This document shows, in pieces, positions 7,420 to 17,086 of a DNA stretch of 32,095 bases. The stretch's first letter is position 1, and each line of letters opens with the position of its first letter. The stretch spans positions 1-32,095 of the forward strand of contig JASMLP010000082.1 of the NCBI GenBank assembly GCA_030748635.1. The letters run 5' to 3'. Made by a program: the position numbers and the translations under genes. This stretch comes from Planctomycetota bacterium. Its GTDB lineage: Bacteria > Planctomycetota > JACQVV01 > JASMLP01. The notes under the pieces were generated by a model that did no database searches, was not told where the DNA came from, and saw only the letters and a list, made by a program, of their open reading frames with translations.

Positions 7420-10050
7420 ATGGCTCAGCTGTCGCCTTGCCGATGTTTTCGTAGGTCGCCTCGGCAGAGCTTCGGATGGAGAGTGTTGTTGGCATGGCTG
7501 CTAAGCGGGATGGTGGTCTCGATGACCTCGGAGGCCGAAGATCTCTTCGTCCCTCATAGCAAACGTGTGGATGCCTACCTAGACCAGGCTCTGTTGGCTC
7601 ATTTTCGAGAGGACTGGGCGCAGGTCTGTCAGGTGCTCCAGGAGGTCATCGAGCGACAAATCGATGACAAGATCGTGACCAGGGAAAATCAGGATAAAGC
7701 GCTTCGTCCGATCTGGTTGGGGGCGTACGGATCGATCGAACGCATCGATTATCGGTCCATCGACCCCTTCTTTGTGATTCGGAAACAGGTGAGGATGGTT
7801 CGCTTCTTTCTCGAGCAGAAGCGACTGGGGATTGACATCACCGAGTCGGTTCCCGAGGGGCGCTATGTGCCAGCGATTCTGAAAAAATTCCCCAAAACGT
7901 TACGGACTCCAGGAGAATTGAAGGCGTTGGTCGACCTCTGGGAATCCCAGGAAAAACGTCTCGAAGGTGGGGGAGCGCTGGCCCTTCTGAAAGAGCTTGA
8001 AAGTTCCGAGGGAGCGAGTGTTTATGTTTCGGCCCGAGAGTATGCGCAGTTCCATCTCGCTTTGCTCCCCGAGAATGGACGGAAAATTTACCGGAAGATG
8101 TACGATGCCTCGGCTCGAGTTCTCGAAAAGGATTATCGATTAACAGGTAACATCGAGTCTCTTTGGAAACTGGTCGAGACCTACCCTCTGTCTACTTCCG
8201 GGCCCTGGGCTCTGAACGAGATCGCTCGTTACTTCTTGGAGCGGGGGGAATTTGATCGGTCGGTGAGGATTCTTGATCGATTAGAGAGGCTTCATGGGCC
8301 TGCGCCTTCGGGGATCGATGCGGATCAATTGCTGGCCCGGAGAGCCTACGGGTTGTCGCGCGGGAGTCGTTCTCGCCGACTGGACCGGCAGTGTCGTCAG
8401 GTGATCGCTGATGAGGCTCGGTCAAAGCGCACGGTCCGAATTGGGGGCTCCAGAAGGGAGATCGGTCCGTACCTGCAGGAACTTTTGAAACAGAGGTCCT
8501 CGGATGAATCGAAGGGTGTTCTGGGATGGTCGAGTTATGATGGGGGGCGTTGTGGAGTGATGCCGGGACTGGGTGAGGGCCGCCTTGAATCGGCGTGGCG
8601 TGGAATCGATATTCGATACCACCTGGAAAAAAACATTCAATGGACTCCTTACCAGCGTCGGGAGGACCGAGGGGATTTCGAGCCGATTTTTCCGGTGGTT
8701 CAGAGCGGGATTATTTATGTCCAGGGCCAGGGCGGAGTCATGGCAATCAAAGCGCTGAATGGAGAATTTCTCTGGAAGCAAGTTGATAGCGCTTCGAAAA
8801 GGATGAGGGCGGGTCGTCGGATTTTTACCCGGATTCAGAGTACCCAGCAGCCCATTTTCTGCCCCGCGGTTCAGGGCGATTATCTGGCGTGTGTTTTTGA
8901 TCAGTTCAGCGATGTCGGATCCACTCGGAATAACGCCAGAATCCCGACTTCACGGATTTCGGTTTTCAACGCTCAGTCTGGCGATTCGGTATGGAGTCGT
9001 CCTCGTCTAGTCGGTGAGACGGATCCGATCATCAATCAGACCTATTTTGTCGGGCCTGCGGTGCTGGATGAACGCCATCTCTATATCGCGGGAACCTGCG
9101 CAACTGGAGAAACCCAGGCCTGGGTTTTTGCCTTTGATCTGCGTACCGGGGATCTCGTCTGGAAGCGGTTTCTCTGTTCACGAACCGAAGGAAACTCGCG
9201 GAGACGTCGTCACAGCCAACTCATGCCTACGTTAGTCGCGCCGCTGGCGCAGTCCGCCGGGGTGCTGTATTGCGGTACGAATCTGGGAGCCATTGCGGCG
9301 ATTCGGTCGGAGACCGGCGAAATCATCTGGGTGGCTCGGTATGAGTCCAGCGCCAGTCGGTTGCGGAATCTCAAGCCTATCCAGGTGACCACGAACTTTG
9401 CTCGTCGACGTTGGATCAACGGGCCCCCGCTGGTTCGGGGTGGGCATCTCTATATTGCTCCCTCGGATGCGGATCAGATGTTTTTGTTCCGGACCATGGA
9501 TGGGGCGCTCAATTTCCGGGTTCCGGACCGGGTTCCCAATCGGGAACACAAGGCGATTCTTGGGGTTCTTCCGGGCGGTCGCTTTTTGCTGACCGGAGGG
9601 ACCGTGCAGGCCTTTTATTCCGTTTTTGAAACCTTGCCACCGGCGTCTGTCTCGACTCCGACCGTGTGGAGAACGGTTCCTCTCGACCGAGGGAAGGCCT
9701 TTGCCCGGGGTGCGATTGCGGGACCTGAAATTCTGGTTCCGATCCAGCGGCGGGAGGATGCTCGATCCGTGCTCTTGCGTATCGATCGCGAACACGGCAA
9801 GATTCTGGGACAGCATGAGGCTCCTAGTGGACGTTTTTTCGGGAATGTGCTAGTAGTTCGAGTGCTCTCACCTTATCGTTGTTCCGACTGCGGTATTTCT
9901 CATCCCCTGGAACGGTATTCATTCGGAAAAGATCCCTTGAAATGTCTTTGCAAGAAAGAAGTCGTTCTGGAGCGTTCGAAATTCGAGACCAGCCTTCTGA
10001 TTTCCACCAATCGAATGAAGGTTGAGGGATACCGGATGAAACAGCCCTGA
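7420..10050 (+). CDS. Exported TPR/PQQ-like beta-propeller protein with zinc-ribbon-like C-terminus
   Basis: This 876-aa protein starts with a Sec-type signal peptide: basic FRRSPRQ, a hydrophobic core to about residue 34 and probable cleavage in SEAED near 40. Residues 45-330 are helical and TPR-like (for example [20 protein letters not shown]). Residues 417-807 contain PQQ-like blade repeats of the form V..A.D..TG...W (examples [13 protein letters not shown] and [14 protein letters not shown]), as in BamB-like scaffold propellers; nothing suggests bound PQQ or enzymatic residues. The end carries C821-x2-C824 and C842-x-C844, a zinc-ribbon-like set unusual in an exported propeller. The same TPR-then-propeller order occurs in the gene at 17087, with matching segments (IYRKMYD versus [31 protein letters not shown] versus YPLATQAPRLGERLADIALEKGDF), so the two are probably paralogues. 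GAGGAA lies just upstream of the ATG. It is first in the cluster. Confidence 0.75.
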   Translation: MAQLSPCRCFRRSPRQSFGWRVLLAWLLSGMVVSMTSEAEDLFVPHSKRVDAYLDQALLAHFREDWAQVCQVLQEVIERQIDDKIVTRENQDKALRPIWLGAYGSIERIDYRSIDPFFVIRKQVRMVRFFLEQKRLGIDITESVPEGRYVPAILKKFPKTLRTPGELKALVDLWESQEKRLEGGGALALLKELESSEGASVYVSAREYAQFHLALLPENGRKIYRKMYDASARVLEKDYRLTGNIESLWKLVETYPLSTSGPWALNEIARYFLERGEFDRSVRILDRLERLHGPAPSGIDADQLLARRAYGLSRGSRSRRLDRQCRQVIADEARSKRTVRIGGSRREIGPYLQELLKQRSSDESKGVLGWSSYDGGRCGVMPGLGEGRLESAWRGIDIRYHLEKNIQWTPYQRREDRGDFEPIFPVVQSGIIYVQGQGGVMAIKALNGEFLWKQVDSASKRMRAGRRIFTRIQSTQQPIFCPAVQGDYLACVFDQFSDVGSTRNNARIPTSRISVFNAQSGDSVWSRPRLVGETDPIINQTYFVGPAVLDERHLYIAGTCATGETQAWVFAFDLRTGDLVWKRFLCSRTEGNSRRRRHSQLMPTLVAPLAQSAGVLYCGTNLGAIAAIRSETGEIIWVARYESSASRLRNLKPIQVTTNFARRRWINGPPLVRGGHLYIAPSDADQMFLFRTMDGALNFRVPDRVPNREHKAILGVLPGGRFLLTGGTVQAFYSVFETLPPASVSTPTVWRTVPLDRGKAFARGAIAGPEILVPIQRREDARSVLLRIDREHGKILGQHEAPSGRFFGNVLVVRVLSPYRCSDCGISHPLERYSFGKDPLKCLCKKEVVLERSKFETSLLISTNRMKVEGYRMKQP

Positions 10051-10105
10051 AAAGGACTTTTTTCTACGACTTCATAACCAGCCTCCAGGCGAGGAGTTCC
10101 GTTTG

Positions 10106-11191
10106 ATGAGCGAAGGACAGTTGCCCGCATCGCAGCCGATTGTTGAAGAAGATATTGAATCCGTTCGGCGACTCAAGGACGGATACGAGCAGTTACGTCG
10201 GGAGATCCAGAAAGTGATTGTGGGTCAGGAAAGAGTGATCGATGAACTCCTGATCTCGATATTTTCCCGGGGCCACTGCCTGTTGGTCGGTGTGCCGGGT
10301 TTGGCCAAGACGCTGCTCATCAGCACCTTGTCCAAGGCCATGTCGCTCTCTTTTTCGAGGATCCAGTTCACGCCGGACCTCATGCCTAGCGATATCACCG
10401 GAACCGAGGTCATCCAGGAAGATAAGACGACCGGGACCCGAGATTTCAAATTTCTGAAGGGTCCTATTTTTGCCAATGTGGTGCTGGCTGATGAGATCAA
10501 CCGGACTCCACCCAAGACCCAGGCCGCGTTGCTCGAAGCGATGCAGGAACATCAGGTGACCGCGGGTGGAACCAAGCATGTCTTGGAGCCTCCTTTTTTC
10601 GTTCTGGCGACCCAAAACCCGATTGAACAGGAAGGGACCTACCCCCTTCCGGAGGCGCAGCTCGATCGATTCATGTTCAATATCCTGGTGGACTATCCAG
10701 ATGAGGAGGAGGAACTCCAGATCATGAAGCGAACCACCGCGGATCTGGAGGCGGATCTTTCCTCCGTTCTTTCCGGAGAGGAGATTATCAATCTGCAAAG
10801 GATCGTTCGCAGAGTCCCCATTTCCGATGACGCGGTTCATTACGCGATGAGTTTTGCTCGTCGGACTCGGGTTCAGCAGGCGGATGTTCCCGATTTCATC
10901 AAGGAATGGGTGAGTTGGGGGGCTGGGCCTCGCGCGTGTCAGTATCTCATTCTCGGGGCCAAGGCCCGGGCTGTTTTGCACGGTCGGTACTATGTCAGTT
11001 GTGAGGATATTCGGGCGGTCGCTCACCCGGTGTTGCGACATCGGATTATTACCAACTTCAGCGCGGAAGCGGCTGGAATCACCAGCGACAAGATCATCGA
11101 CAAACTGATCGAAACCATTCCGGCCAATGAGTCCACAACGTTCGAGGATGCTCGTTTATCGAAGGTGCTCGGGGCCAGTCCGGTCGAGTAA
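10106..11191 (+). CDS. moxR: MoxR-family AAA+ ATPase
   Basis: This is a cytoplasmic AAA_3 ATPase (361 aa). The Walker A motif GVPGLAKT is at 62-69, Walker [10 protein letters not shown] at 125-133, sensor 1 in FVLATQNP at 165-172 and the [13 protein letters not shown] signature at 179-191. A helical lid domain follows to the C-terminus. MoxR ATPases work with VWA-domain partners as chaperones that activate or assemble protein complexes, often at the membrane. The gene is followed after 5 bases by DUF58 and then by two BatA/VWA proteins, the classic partner set. ATG 10106 is chosen over the TTG one codon earlier because GAGGAG at 10091-10096 sits 9 bases before it. Identification is firm; the client is unknown. 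Confidence 0.95.
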   Translation: MSEGQLPASQPIVEEDIESVRRLKDGYEQLRREIQKVIVGQERVIDELLISIFSRGHCLLVGVPGLAKTLLISTLSKAMSLSFSRIQFTPDLMPSDITGTEVIQEDKTTGTRDFKFLKGPIFANVVLADEINRTPPKTQAALLEAMQEHQVTAGGTKHVLEPPFFVLATQNPIEQEGTYPLPEAQLDRFMFNILVDYPDEEEELQIMKRTTADLEADLSSVLSGEEIINLQRIVRRVPISDDAVHYAMSFARRTRVQQADVPDFIKEWVSWGAGPRACQYLILGAKARAVLHGRYYVSCEDIRAVAHPVLRHRIITNFSAEAAGITSDKIIDKLIETIPANESTTFEDARLSKVLGASPVE

Positions 11192-11196
11192 GGGCG

Positions 11197-12102
11197 ATGG
11201 CCGAAGATTACACTCGATATCTGGATCCGGATACTCTCAACAAGCTGAGTGGTCTCGAGCTCAAGGCTCGTCTGATCGTAGAGGGTTTTATAAGCGGTCT
11301 TCATCGCAGTCCGTATCAGGGATTTTCGGTCGAGTTCGCTCAACATCGGGAATATGTTCCCGGTGATGATATTCGTCACATGGACTGGAAAGTTTTCGGG
11401 CGAAGTGACCGTTACTACATCAAGCAGTATGAGGAGGAGACGAATCTCGTCGCGTACATCCTTCTCGATATGTCTCAGTCGATGAGTTATGGCAATGGGC
11501 CGGTGAGCAAGTTCGAGTATGCCACCTATGTGGCCGCAAGTTTGATGCGACTTGTTTTGACTCAACAGGACGCTGTGGGGTTGGCTCTATTTGACGACCA
11601 AGTGCGTAAGTTTTTTCGCGCATCGAGTAGCCCGAATCACCTTGGTGTTTTGCTGTCGGAAATCATGCAAACTAGTCCGGTCGAAAAGACGAACATGGAG
11701 CGTATTTTTCATGATGTCGCGGACCGGATCTCCAGTCGGGGTGTGATCATTGTCATCAGCGATTTTTTTGATGATCCGGATCGGGTCCTTACGGGGCTTT
11801 CTCATTTCCGGCACAAGCAGCACGATGTTATTTGCATGCAAATTTTAGATCCCTACGAGGTCAGCTTTCCGTTTCAGAGGATGACCATGTTCGAGGGAAT
11901 GGAAGAGTACGAAGATCTTCTCGTTAACCCCAAAGCGTTGCGGAGCGGTTATCTCCAGGAAATGAACGGGTTTTTGCGAGATCTCAAGGCGGGGTGTCTT
12001 CGCCAGAGAACCGACTATGTTCGGATTCAGACCGACGAACTTCTGGATGTGGCGCTCTCGACTTATCTGGCCTCGCGGGCTGGAGCGCAGAGAGCTCGAT
12101 GA
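11197..12102 (+). CDS. DUF58 domain protein (VWA-like partner of MoxR)
   Basis: This 301-aa protein has the DUF58 signature REYVPGDDIRHMDWKVFGRS at 51-70, followed by YYIKQYEEE. A VWA-like fold follows, with the metal-site motif DMSQS (91-95) after the hydrophobic strand VAYILL. Later strands such as GVIIVISDFFDD fit the same fold. No membrane segment or signal peptide is visible, so it is probably cytoplasmic. DUF58 proteins nearly always lie beside moxR and are thought to act as adaptors between the ATPase and membrane VWA proteins. It begins 5 bases after the moxR stop, with the ribosome-binding purines AAGGG overlapping that stop, so the genes form one operon. Confidence 0.92.
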   Translation: MAEDYTRYLDPDTLNKLSGLELKARLIVEGFISGLHRSPYQGFSVEFAQHREYVPGDDIRHMDWKVFGRSDRYYIKQYEEETNLVAYILLDMSQSMSYGNGPVSKFEYATYVAASLMRLVLTQQDAVGLALFDDQVRKFFRASSSPNHLGVLLSEIMQTSPVEKTNMERIFHDVADRISSRGVIIVISDFFDDPDRVLTGLSHFRHKQHDVICMQILDPYEVSFPFQRMTMFEGMEEYEDLLVNPKALRSGYLQEMNGFLRDLKAGCLRQRTDYVRIQTDELLDVALSTYLASRAGAQRAR

Positions 12103-12133
12103 AACTCGATCGAACTGCAGCAAGAGGTGAGCG

Positions 12134-14461
12134 TTGAGTTTCGGGGCAGCGGGATTCCTGTGGGGGTTGGCCGCGGTCAGCTTGCCGGTGCTGATCCATC
12201 TGATTTTTCGTCGTCGATTTCGTCGTGTGCCGTGGGCCGCGATGGAGTTTCTCCTGCGCGCTCTGAAAAAGACCCGGTCTCGGTTGTTGCTCGAACATCT
12301 CCTGCTGATGCTGGTTCGAATGATGATCCTGGCTCTTCTCGCGCTCGGTTTTGCCAAGATGTTTTTGGGCACTTCCGTTTTTGAGGAAAGTATCGCCTCG
12401 GAAGATCGTCCGGTGCATCTGATCCTGGCGTTGGACGATTCTTTCAGCATGGGGGCCGCTCATTCTGGAGGTCAAGGAACTATTTTGGACATGGCCAAGA
12501 AGAGCGCTCTTGATCGTATCGGTCAATTGCAGCGGGAGCGAGGTGATACGGTCACCGTGCTCTCCGCGTCGTTCGGTGGGCAGATTGTCGAAGGGATCCG
12601 ATTTTCCACCGACTTCGAGGCGGCTCTGGCGGCCGTGGAAGCCGTGAAAGTGTCCGACGATTCCGGAAATCTTTCCTATTTTTTGGCCAAGATTCATTCG
12701 CTTCTCGAGGAAGATCGGAACCCGGAGGGCAAAGGGAGTTTGCATCCCGGAAAAACGATCGTTTTTCTCACAGATCTGCAGCAGCAGGCTTGGTTGGGAG
12801 CGGGAAAAGAGGGATCAGAATTTCACAAGATGTTGCAACAGGTGGCGCGAGAAAGTCAGCGTTTCGATGTAATCGGAATCGATCCGTCCTCGCCTCGTCC
12901 CGGCAATCTTTCCGTGGTTGGTTTATCCGCCGCAGCGAAAGCAGTGGGCGGAGGGCTCAAGACTCGATTCGTTGCCACAATCAAGAATTATGGGGAAGAG
13001 GTGGTGTCGGGGGTCGCGGTTGATTTTCTGGTAGATGGTGAGAAAAAGGATTTTCGAGACAGCATCGAGGTGGGCCCTGGAGCCGAAAAGGATATCTCTT
13101 TTGATTTCACGTTTCAGGAATCCGGCAAGCATTATGTCGCCATTATGATGGAGGCCAAAGGTGTGCAAAGTAGGCGCAACGATGTCCTTCAGGTGGATGA
13201 CCGAAGGTTTTACGCTTTCGAGAGCCGGAATCGGATTCGAGTTTTGCTAGTGGATGGGGATCCGGGTGAACGCATGGTGGAGTCCGAGGTGTTTCATTTG
13301 CGCATGGCGCTGTCTCCATTTCGCCGGGAAGAGACTCCCGATGACTGGGTCATCCGACCCGAAGTGGTTCCTTCGCTTCCGCCGCTGGAGAAACTGCTGC
13401 GAATGGATGTGGTGGTGCTCGCCAATGTGGGCCAGTGGTCCGAAGAAGAGGCCGAAAGTCTTCGTACTCTGGTGCGTAGGGGTGGAAGCGTCTTGCTGTT
13501 TCTCGGGGATCTGGTTCGTAAGTCCAGCTACAATCACCGACTCTTTGGAAGTAGTGACGATGCGTTTTTGCCAGCTCCTCTCGAGGGTCCAGCGCGCCAG
13601 GGAGTGGATCTCGTGGAAGAGTCGGGGTTGCATCTGGAGATCGAAGAGGATGCTTACTCCCACCCGATTTTTGATTATTTCAAGGACAATGAACGACTGC
13701 AGGGGCTTTTTACGCAGACTCAGACGTTGAATTATCATCGATTTGACATGGAGCGGCGGGTCAAGGGCTCCCGGATTCTGGCTCGCTTCACCGACGCGGC
13801 CAGGAGTCCCGCGATTTTGGAGCACTCCTACGGACGAGGGAAGGTCGTGGTGGTTGCCACTTCCGCTGATCGCCACTGGAGTTTCCTTTCCAGTTCGGTG
13901 ATCTGGGTTCCGTGGATTCATGAAACGGTTCTCTATCTTTCCCACAGGACCGCAGGGAGTAGTAATGTGTCCGTGGGCGAACGCTTTCGTGGACGGTATC
14001 CGTTTTTCACTCGAGAGGCCCCGCGATTTTACGAGGTCGAAACAGAGGGAAGCAGGAGGGGGCTACCTCGCTTGCGCATGACGCGCCGGATTCCATTTGA
14101 TTACGACGCGGTATCCGAAGAAACTCAGCTCTCGGTGACGGAGACGAAAACAGCGGGTGTGTCCCGAATCGAATTCGAGTCGGTTCGACGCACCGGAGAA
14201 GGTGGCGATGATGAGTTGGTCTCTCGTCAGGATTTTGTGGCGGTCAATCTGGATCGCAAGGAGAGTGATCTGTTGCGAATCTCGCCCGAGGAGCTCCAGG
14301 AAACCTACCCGGGGGTTCCTTTTGGAAAGACAAAAGAGTCGGGTGATTTTTCCGCACCACCGGAAGAAAGTCGCCTTTGGTGGTGGTTGTTCCTGGCCAC
14401 CTTGGGGTTGCTATTTGTGGAAAGTCAACTAGCCCTCCTTTTTGGAGCCAAACACCGATGA
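12134..14461 (+). CDS. BatA-type membrane protein with VWA domain
   Basis: This 775-aa protein begins with a BatA-type N-terminus (FGAAGFLWGLAAVSLPVLIH, then RRRFRRVPWAAMEFL) and hydrophobic helices at about 8-25 and 56-78. A VWA domain follows, with D101-x-S103-x-S105 in LALDDSFSMG and a later strand KTIVFLTDLQQ. The middle region (about 270-365) looks like a CARDB/Ig-type beta domain. Residues 370-610 resemble a class-I glutamine-amidotransferase-like fold (RIRVLLVDGDPGE, VVVLANVGQW, RRGGSVLLFLGD) without an obvious catalytic Cys. A C-terminal helix (747-769) closes the protein, so most of it is likely periplasmic. The start is TTG 12134, preceded by AGAGGTGA at the right distance; the first in-frame ATG is only at codon 37 and would remove the BatA motif. 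The stop overlaps the next start (ATGA). Confidence 0.85.
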   Translation: MSFGAAGFLWGLAAVSLPVLIHLIFRRRFRRVPWAAMEFLLRALKKTRSRLLLEHLLLMLVRMMILALLALGFAKMFLGTSVFEESIASEDRPVHLILALDDSFSMGAAHSGGQGTILDMAKKSALDRIGQLQRERGDTVTVLSASFGGQIVEGIRFSTDFEAALAAVEAVKVSDDSGNLSYFLAKIHSLLEEDRNPEGKGSLHPGKTIVFLTDLQQQAWLGAGKEGSEFHKMLQQVARESQRFDVIGIDPSSPRPGNLSVVGLSAAAKAVGGGLKTRFVATIKNYGEEVVSGVAVDFLVDGEKKDFRDSIEVGPGAEKDISFDFTFQESGKHYVAIMMEAKGVQSRRNDVLQVDDRRFYAFESRNRIRVLLVDGDPGERMVESEVFHLRMALSPFRREETPDDWVIRPEVVPSLPPLEKLLRMDVVVLANVGQWSEEEAESLRTLVRRGGSVLLFLGDLVRKSSYNHRLFGSSDDAFLPAPLEGPARQGVDLVEESGLHLEIEEDAYSHPIFDYFKDNERLQGLFTQTQTLNYHRFDMERRVKGSRILARFTDAARSPAILEHSYGRGKVVVVATSADRHWSFLSSSVIWVPWIHETVLYLSHRTAGSSNVSVGERFRGRYPFFTREAPRFYEVETEGSRRGLPRLRMTRRIPFDYDAVSEETQLSVTETKTAGVSRIEFESVRRTGEGGDDELVSRQDFVAVNLDRKESDLLRISPEELQETYPGVPFGKTKESGDFSAPPEESRLWWWLFLATLGLLFVESQLALLFGAKHR

Positions 14462-16983
14462 TCGGTTCCCTCCTTTTTTCCTGGCCCCTGGGGGAAATTA
14501 TCTGGAAGCAGATGCCCGCTCTGTGGGTTGTCGTGCTCTTGATCGGGCCCGCGGTATTGGGGTTCGTGGTCTATGTGTACCAGAGGGAAACCAGCAATTT
14601 ATCCATTCCGGCTCGCTGGTTTTTGGGGCTGTGTCGTCTGGCTATTTTGGTGCTGGTGCTACTCATCTTGTTTGAACCGGTTGATGTCGAGGTTCAGTAC
14701 GAAACCTTGAAATCACCATCTCACGTGTTGTTGCTTACCGATACGAGTCTCTCGATGTCCGACCTCGAGGACCCTCCCGATCGGGTAACTCTTTTCAAGG
14801 TAGCGGCTTTGCTGGGCAAAGTGGACTCGGATTTGAGGGAAGAGGTCAATACCGAAGAGGATGTTGAAGAAGTTCTCTCGGATTTGCGAGTACGCGGAGT
14901 TCCCTTCGACTTAGAAGAGTTTGGGGCGCCCTTCGAAAAACGCTTGGATCTGCTCAATACCCTTCTGGAAAATGAAAAAATCGGGTTTCTCGAAAAACTC
15001 AAAGAAGAGCACAAGGTCGTCGAATATGTTTTTGCTCAAGATCTTGTTCGAAAGGTTACCGAGGGGGCTTACGAATCCGAAGGTGAGGGGGCGGGGACGA
15101 CAGCGATTGGAGATGCGGTTGCTGCGGCGATACGGTCCAACAGCAAGCATTCCATTGCGGGGGTGGTGCTTCTGACCGACGGTCAGAATACTGGAGGGGA
15201 ATTGCGTCCTCTTCAGGCCGCTCGAGCGGCCGCGGATCAAGGGGTTCCTCTCTATACCGTCGGCTTTGGAAGTCCCGTGGAGCCCCGAGATGTTTTCATC
15301 GCAAACCTCGATGCTGAAAATGTGGTCTTCAAGGGCAATCTGGCGCCGTTTCGGGTCCAGTTGGGCCAGAAAGGATTTCCGGACGGGGTTTCGGTGACGG
15401 TAGAGATCCGCCGGGATGGAAGTTTGTTGACCCAGAAAGAGGTACGACTTGAAAAACCCGGAGTCAACGAACGGATAGATCTGTCTCATCGCTTTAATCA
15501 GGCGGGTGTTTACGATCTCAAAATCGTTATTCCTACCCAGGCCGGAGAACGAGATCAGGCCAATAATGTGCGTTTTCATCGAATTCGCGTGGTGGAAGAG
15601 AAGATACGTGTTCTTTATGTCGCGGGTCGTCCTAGTTGGGAATTTCGTTATCTAAAAAATGCATTGATTCGAGAACCGACGATGAAGGTGAATACCCTTC
15701 TTCTTTCCGCCGATCCCGGTTTTCCTCAGGATCGCAGCGCCGATGCGCCCTCTATGGATAACTTCCCGCTGGATCGAAAAACCCTCTACGATTTTCATGT
15801 CATTTTGTTTTCGGATTTCAATCCAGGGGAACTGGGGCCTCAGGCCGAAAAAATTCTGAAGGAGGTTCAGGGTTTTGTCGGGTCGGGGCGTATCGGGGGT
15901 GGATTTATTTTTTCGGCGGGAGTGGATTCGGCGACTCATTTCAAAGGGACTCCGATCGAGAAAATCCTTCCTGTCGTGTTCGACGACCGAGCAGCTGAAC
16001 TGGAAAGTTATGAGCAGGTCTTTCATCCGACTCTGACTCCGCTGGGTAAAGAGCACTCGATTACTCGGCTCGAAGATGATTCTGACAAGAACCACGCGCT
16101 ATGGTCGGATCGTGAGTACGGGCTTCCTGGGCTTTTTTGGTTCCTGAGAACTCGAAAACTCAAGCCAGGAGCTCAGGTCCTTCTCGCCCATCCGGATGCG
16201 GTTTACACCAACCGAAAGGGGGAGTCGGTTCCTATGCCGTTGGTTTCTCTTCAGCGATACGGTCGGGGTAGAACGGTTCTTGTCGGCCTGGATTCAACCT
16301 GGAGATGGCGATACCTTCATGGGGATCGGTTTTTCTGGAGATTCTGGAAGCAGGCGATTTTTTATGCTGCCAAGGGGCGACTTCAGCCGGGTTCGAATCG
16401 TTTTCGTCTCGAAACGGACAAGACCATCTACTACCTGGGTGATCGGGTTCCCCTGAGGGCGACCGTTGTGGACGAGAACTATGAGCCTTCGACCGATAAG
16501 TCCGTGCAAGTGCACTATACGATTACCCGATGGGATGGGTCTGGAAAACGGCAGGAAACGGAAGGAAAACCGCTCCAGCTTCCTCTGGAGCAGTCCGATC
16601 GCCCAGGAGTTTACGCCGGGGTTTTACAGGTTCACCGGGTGGGCGAATATCGTCTCGTCTTGCATGCGGAAGGAGCTTCCGGGTCCAATGAAACCGAAAA
16701 GGCGCAGGCCGTTTTTACGGTCAAGCCCAGCGCTCGGGAACGGGAACATCCTTTTCAGGATCGTAGGCAGCTTCAGCGTATGGCCGAAACCACCGGGGGC
16801 CGATACTTTCCTTCTTATGATCTGGACCGAGTTCCGGAAACGATTCGACCTAGAGCTCGTCAACAGAAAAAAGTGATCGATGTGAACGAGAACAATCTCT
16901 GGCACGATGGTCGACTCTATGCCGCTTTAGTGTTACTCCTGCTCACAGAATGGGTGGTGAGGAAACTGAATCGGCTGACCTGA
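14458..16983 (+). CDS. Membrane VWA/glutamine-amidotransferase-like protein
   Basis: This 841-aa protein has two N-terminal membrane helices (about 22-42 and 54-73) and a C-terminal helix (LYAALVLLLLTEWVV). A VWA domain carries D95-x-S97-x-S99 (DTSLS), TTAIGDA and VVLLTDGQNTGG. Between the first and later VWA motifs lies a charged helical insert of about 100 residues (roughly 105-205) that ordinary VWA domains lack. The region around 380-640 resembles the amidotransferase-like fold of such proteins (IRVLYVAGRPSWEFRYLKNAL, then VILFSDFNPGELG). A beta-rich segment follows (RVPLRATVVDENYEP). This matches the planctomycete proteins found after MoxR/DUF58/BatA. The frame is open upstream to 14377, but ATG 14458 overlaps the preceding stop as ATGA and starts just before the first helix, so it is preferred. 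Confidence 0.84.
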   Translation: MIGSLLFSWPLGEIIWKQMPALWVVVLLIGPAVLGFVVYVYQRETSNLSIPARWFLGLCRLAILVLVLLILFEPVDVEVQYETLKSPSHVLLLTDTSLSMSDLEDPPDRVTLFKVAALLGKVDSDLREEVNTEEDVEEVLSDLRVRGVPFDLEEFGAPFEKRLDLLNTLLENEKIGFLEKLKEEHKVVEYVFAQDLVRKVTEGAYESEGEGAGTTAIGDAVAAAIRSNSKHSIAGVVLLTDGQNTGGELRPLQAARAAADQGVPLYTVGFGSPVEPRDVFIANLDAENVVFKGNLAPFRVQLGQKGFPDGVSVTVEIRRDGSLLTQKEVRLEKPGVNERIDLSHRFNQAGVYDLKIVIPTQAGERDQANNVRFHRIRVVEEKIRVLYVAGRPSWEFRYLKNALIREPTMKVNTLLLSADPGFPQDRSADAPSMDNFPLDRKTLYDFHVILFSDFNPGELGPQAEKILKEVQGFVGSGRIGGGFIFSAGVDSATHFKGTPIEKILPVVFDDRAAELESYEQVFHPTLTPLGKEHSITRLEDDSDKNHALWSDREYGLPGLFWFLRTRKLKPGAQVLLAHPDAVYTNRKGESVPMPLVSLQRYGRGRTVLVGLDSTWRWRYLHGDRFFWRFWKQAIFYAAKGRLQPGSNRFRLETDKTIYYLGDRVPLRATVVDENYEPSTDKSVQVHYTITRWDGSGKRQETEGKPLQLPLEQSDRPGVYAGVLQVHRVGEYRLVLHAEGASGSNETEKAQAVFTVKPSAREREHPFQDRRQLQRMAETTGGRYFPSYDLDRVPETIRPRARQQKKVIDVNENNLWHDGRLYAALVLLLLTEWVVRKLNRLT

Positions 16984-17086
16984 AATCTCGATCGCATATA
17001 AGAGGGTCTCGAGGTGATTTCAATCCTTTAAATCGGGATTGGTCGCTAACGCCAACCCATTCAGAGCCGTATACTATGCAGAGCCT

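Noticed and set aside
14377..14457. N-terminal extension of the second VWA gene
   Set aside because: It lies wholly within the preceding gene; ATG 14458 gives an ATGA junction like others in the window.
17021..17041. CAATCC/GGATTG hairpin between the VWA and giant propeller genes
   Set aside because: A 6-bp stem with a 9-base loop and no T tract is not convincing as a terminator.
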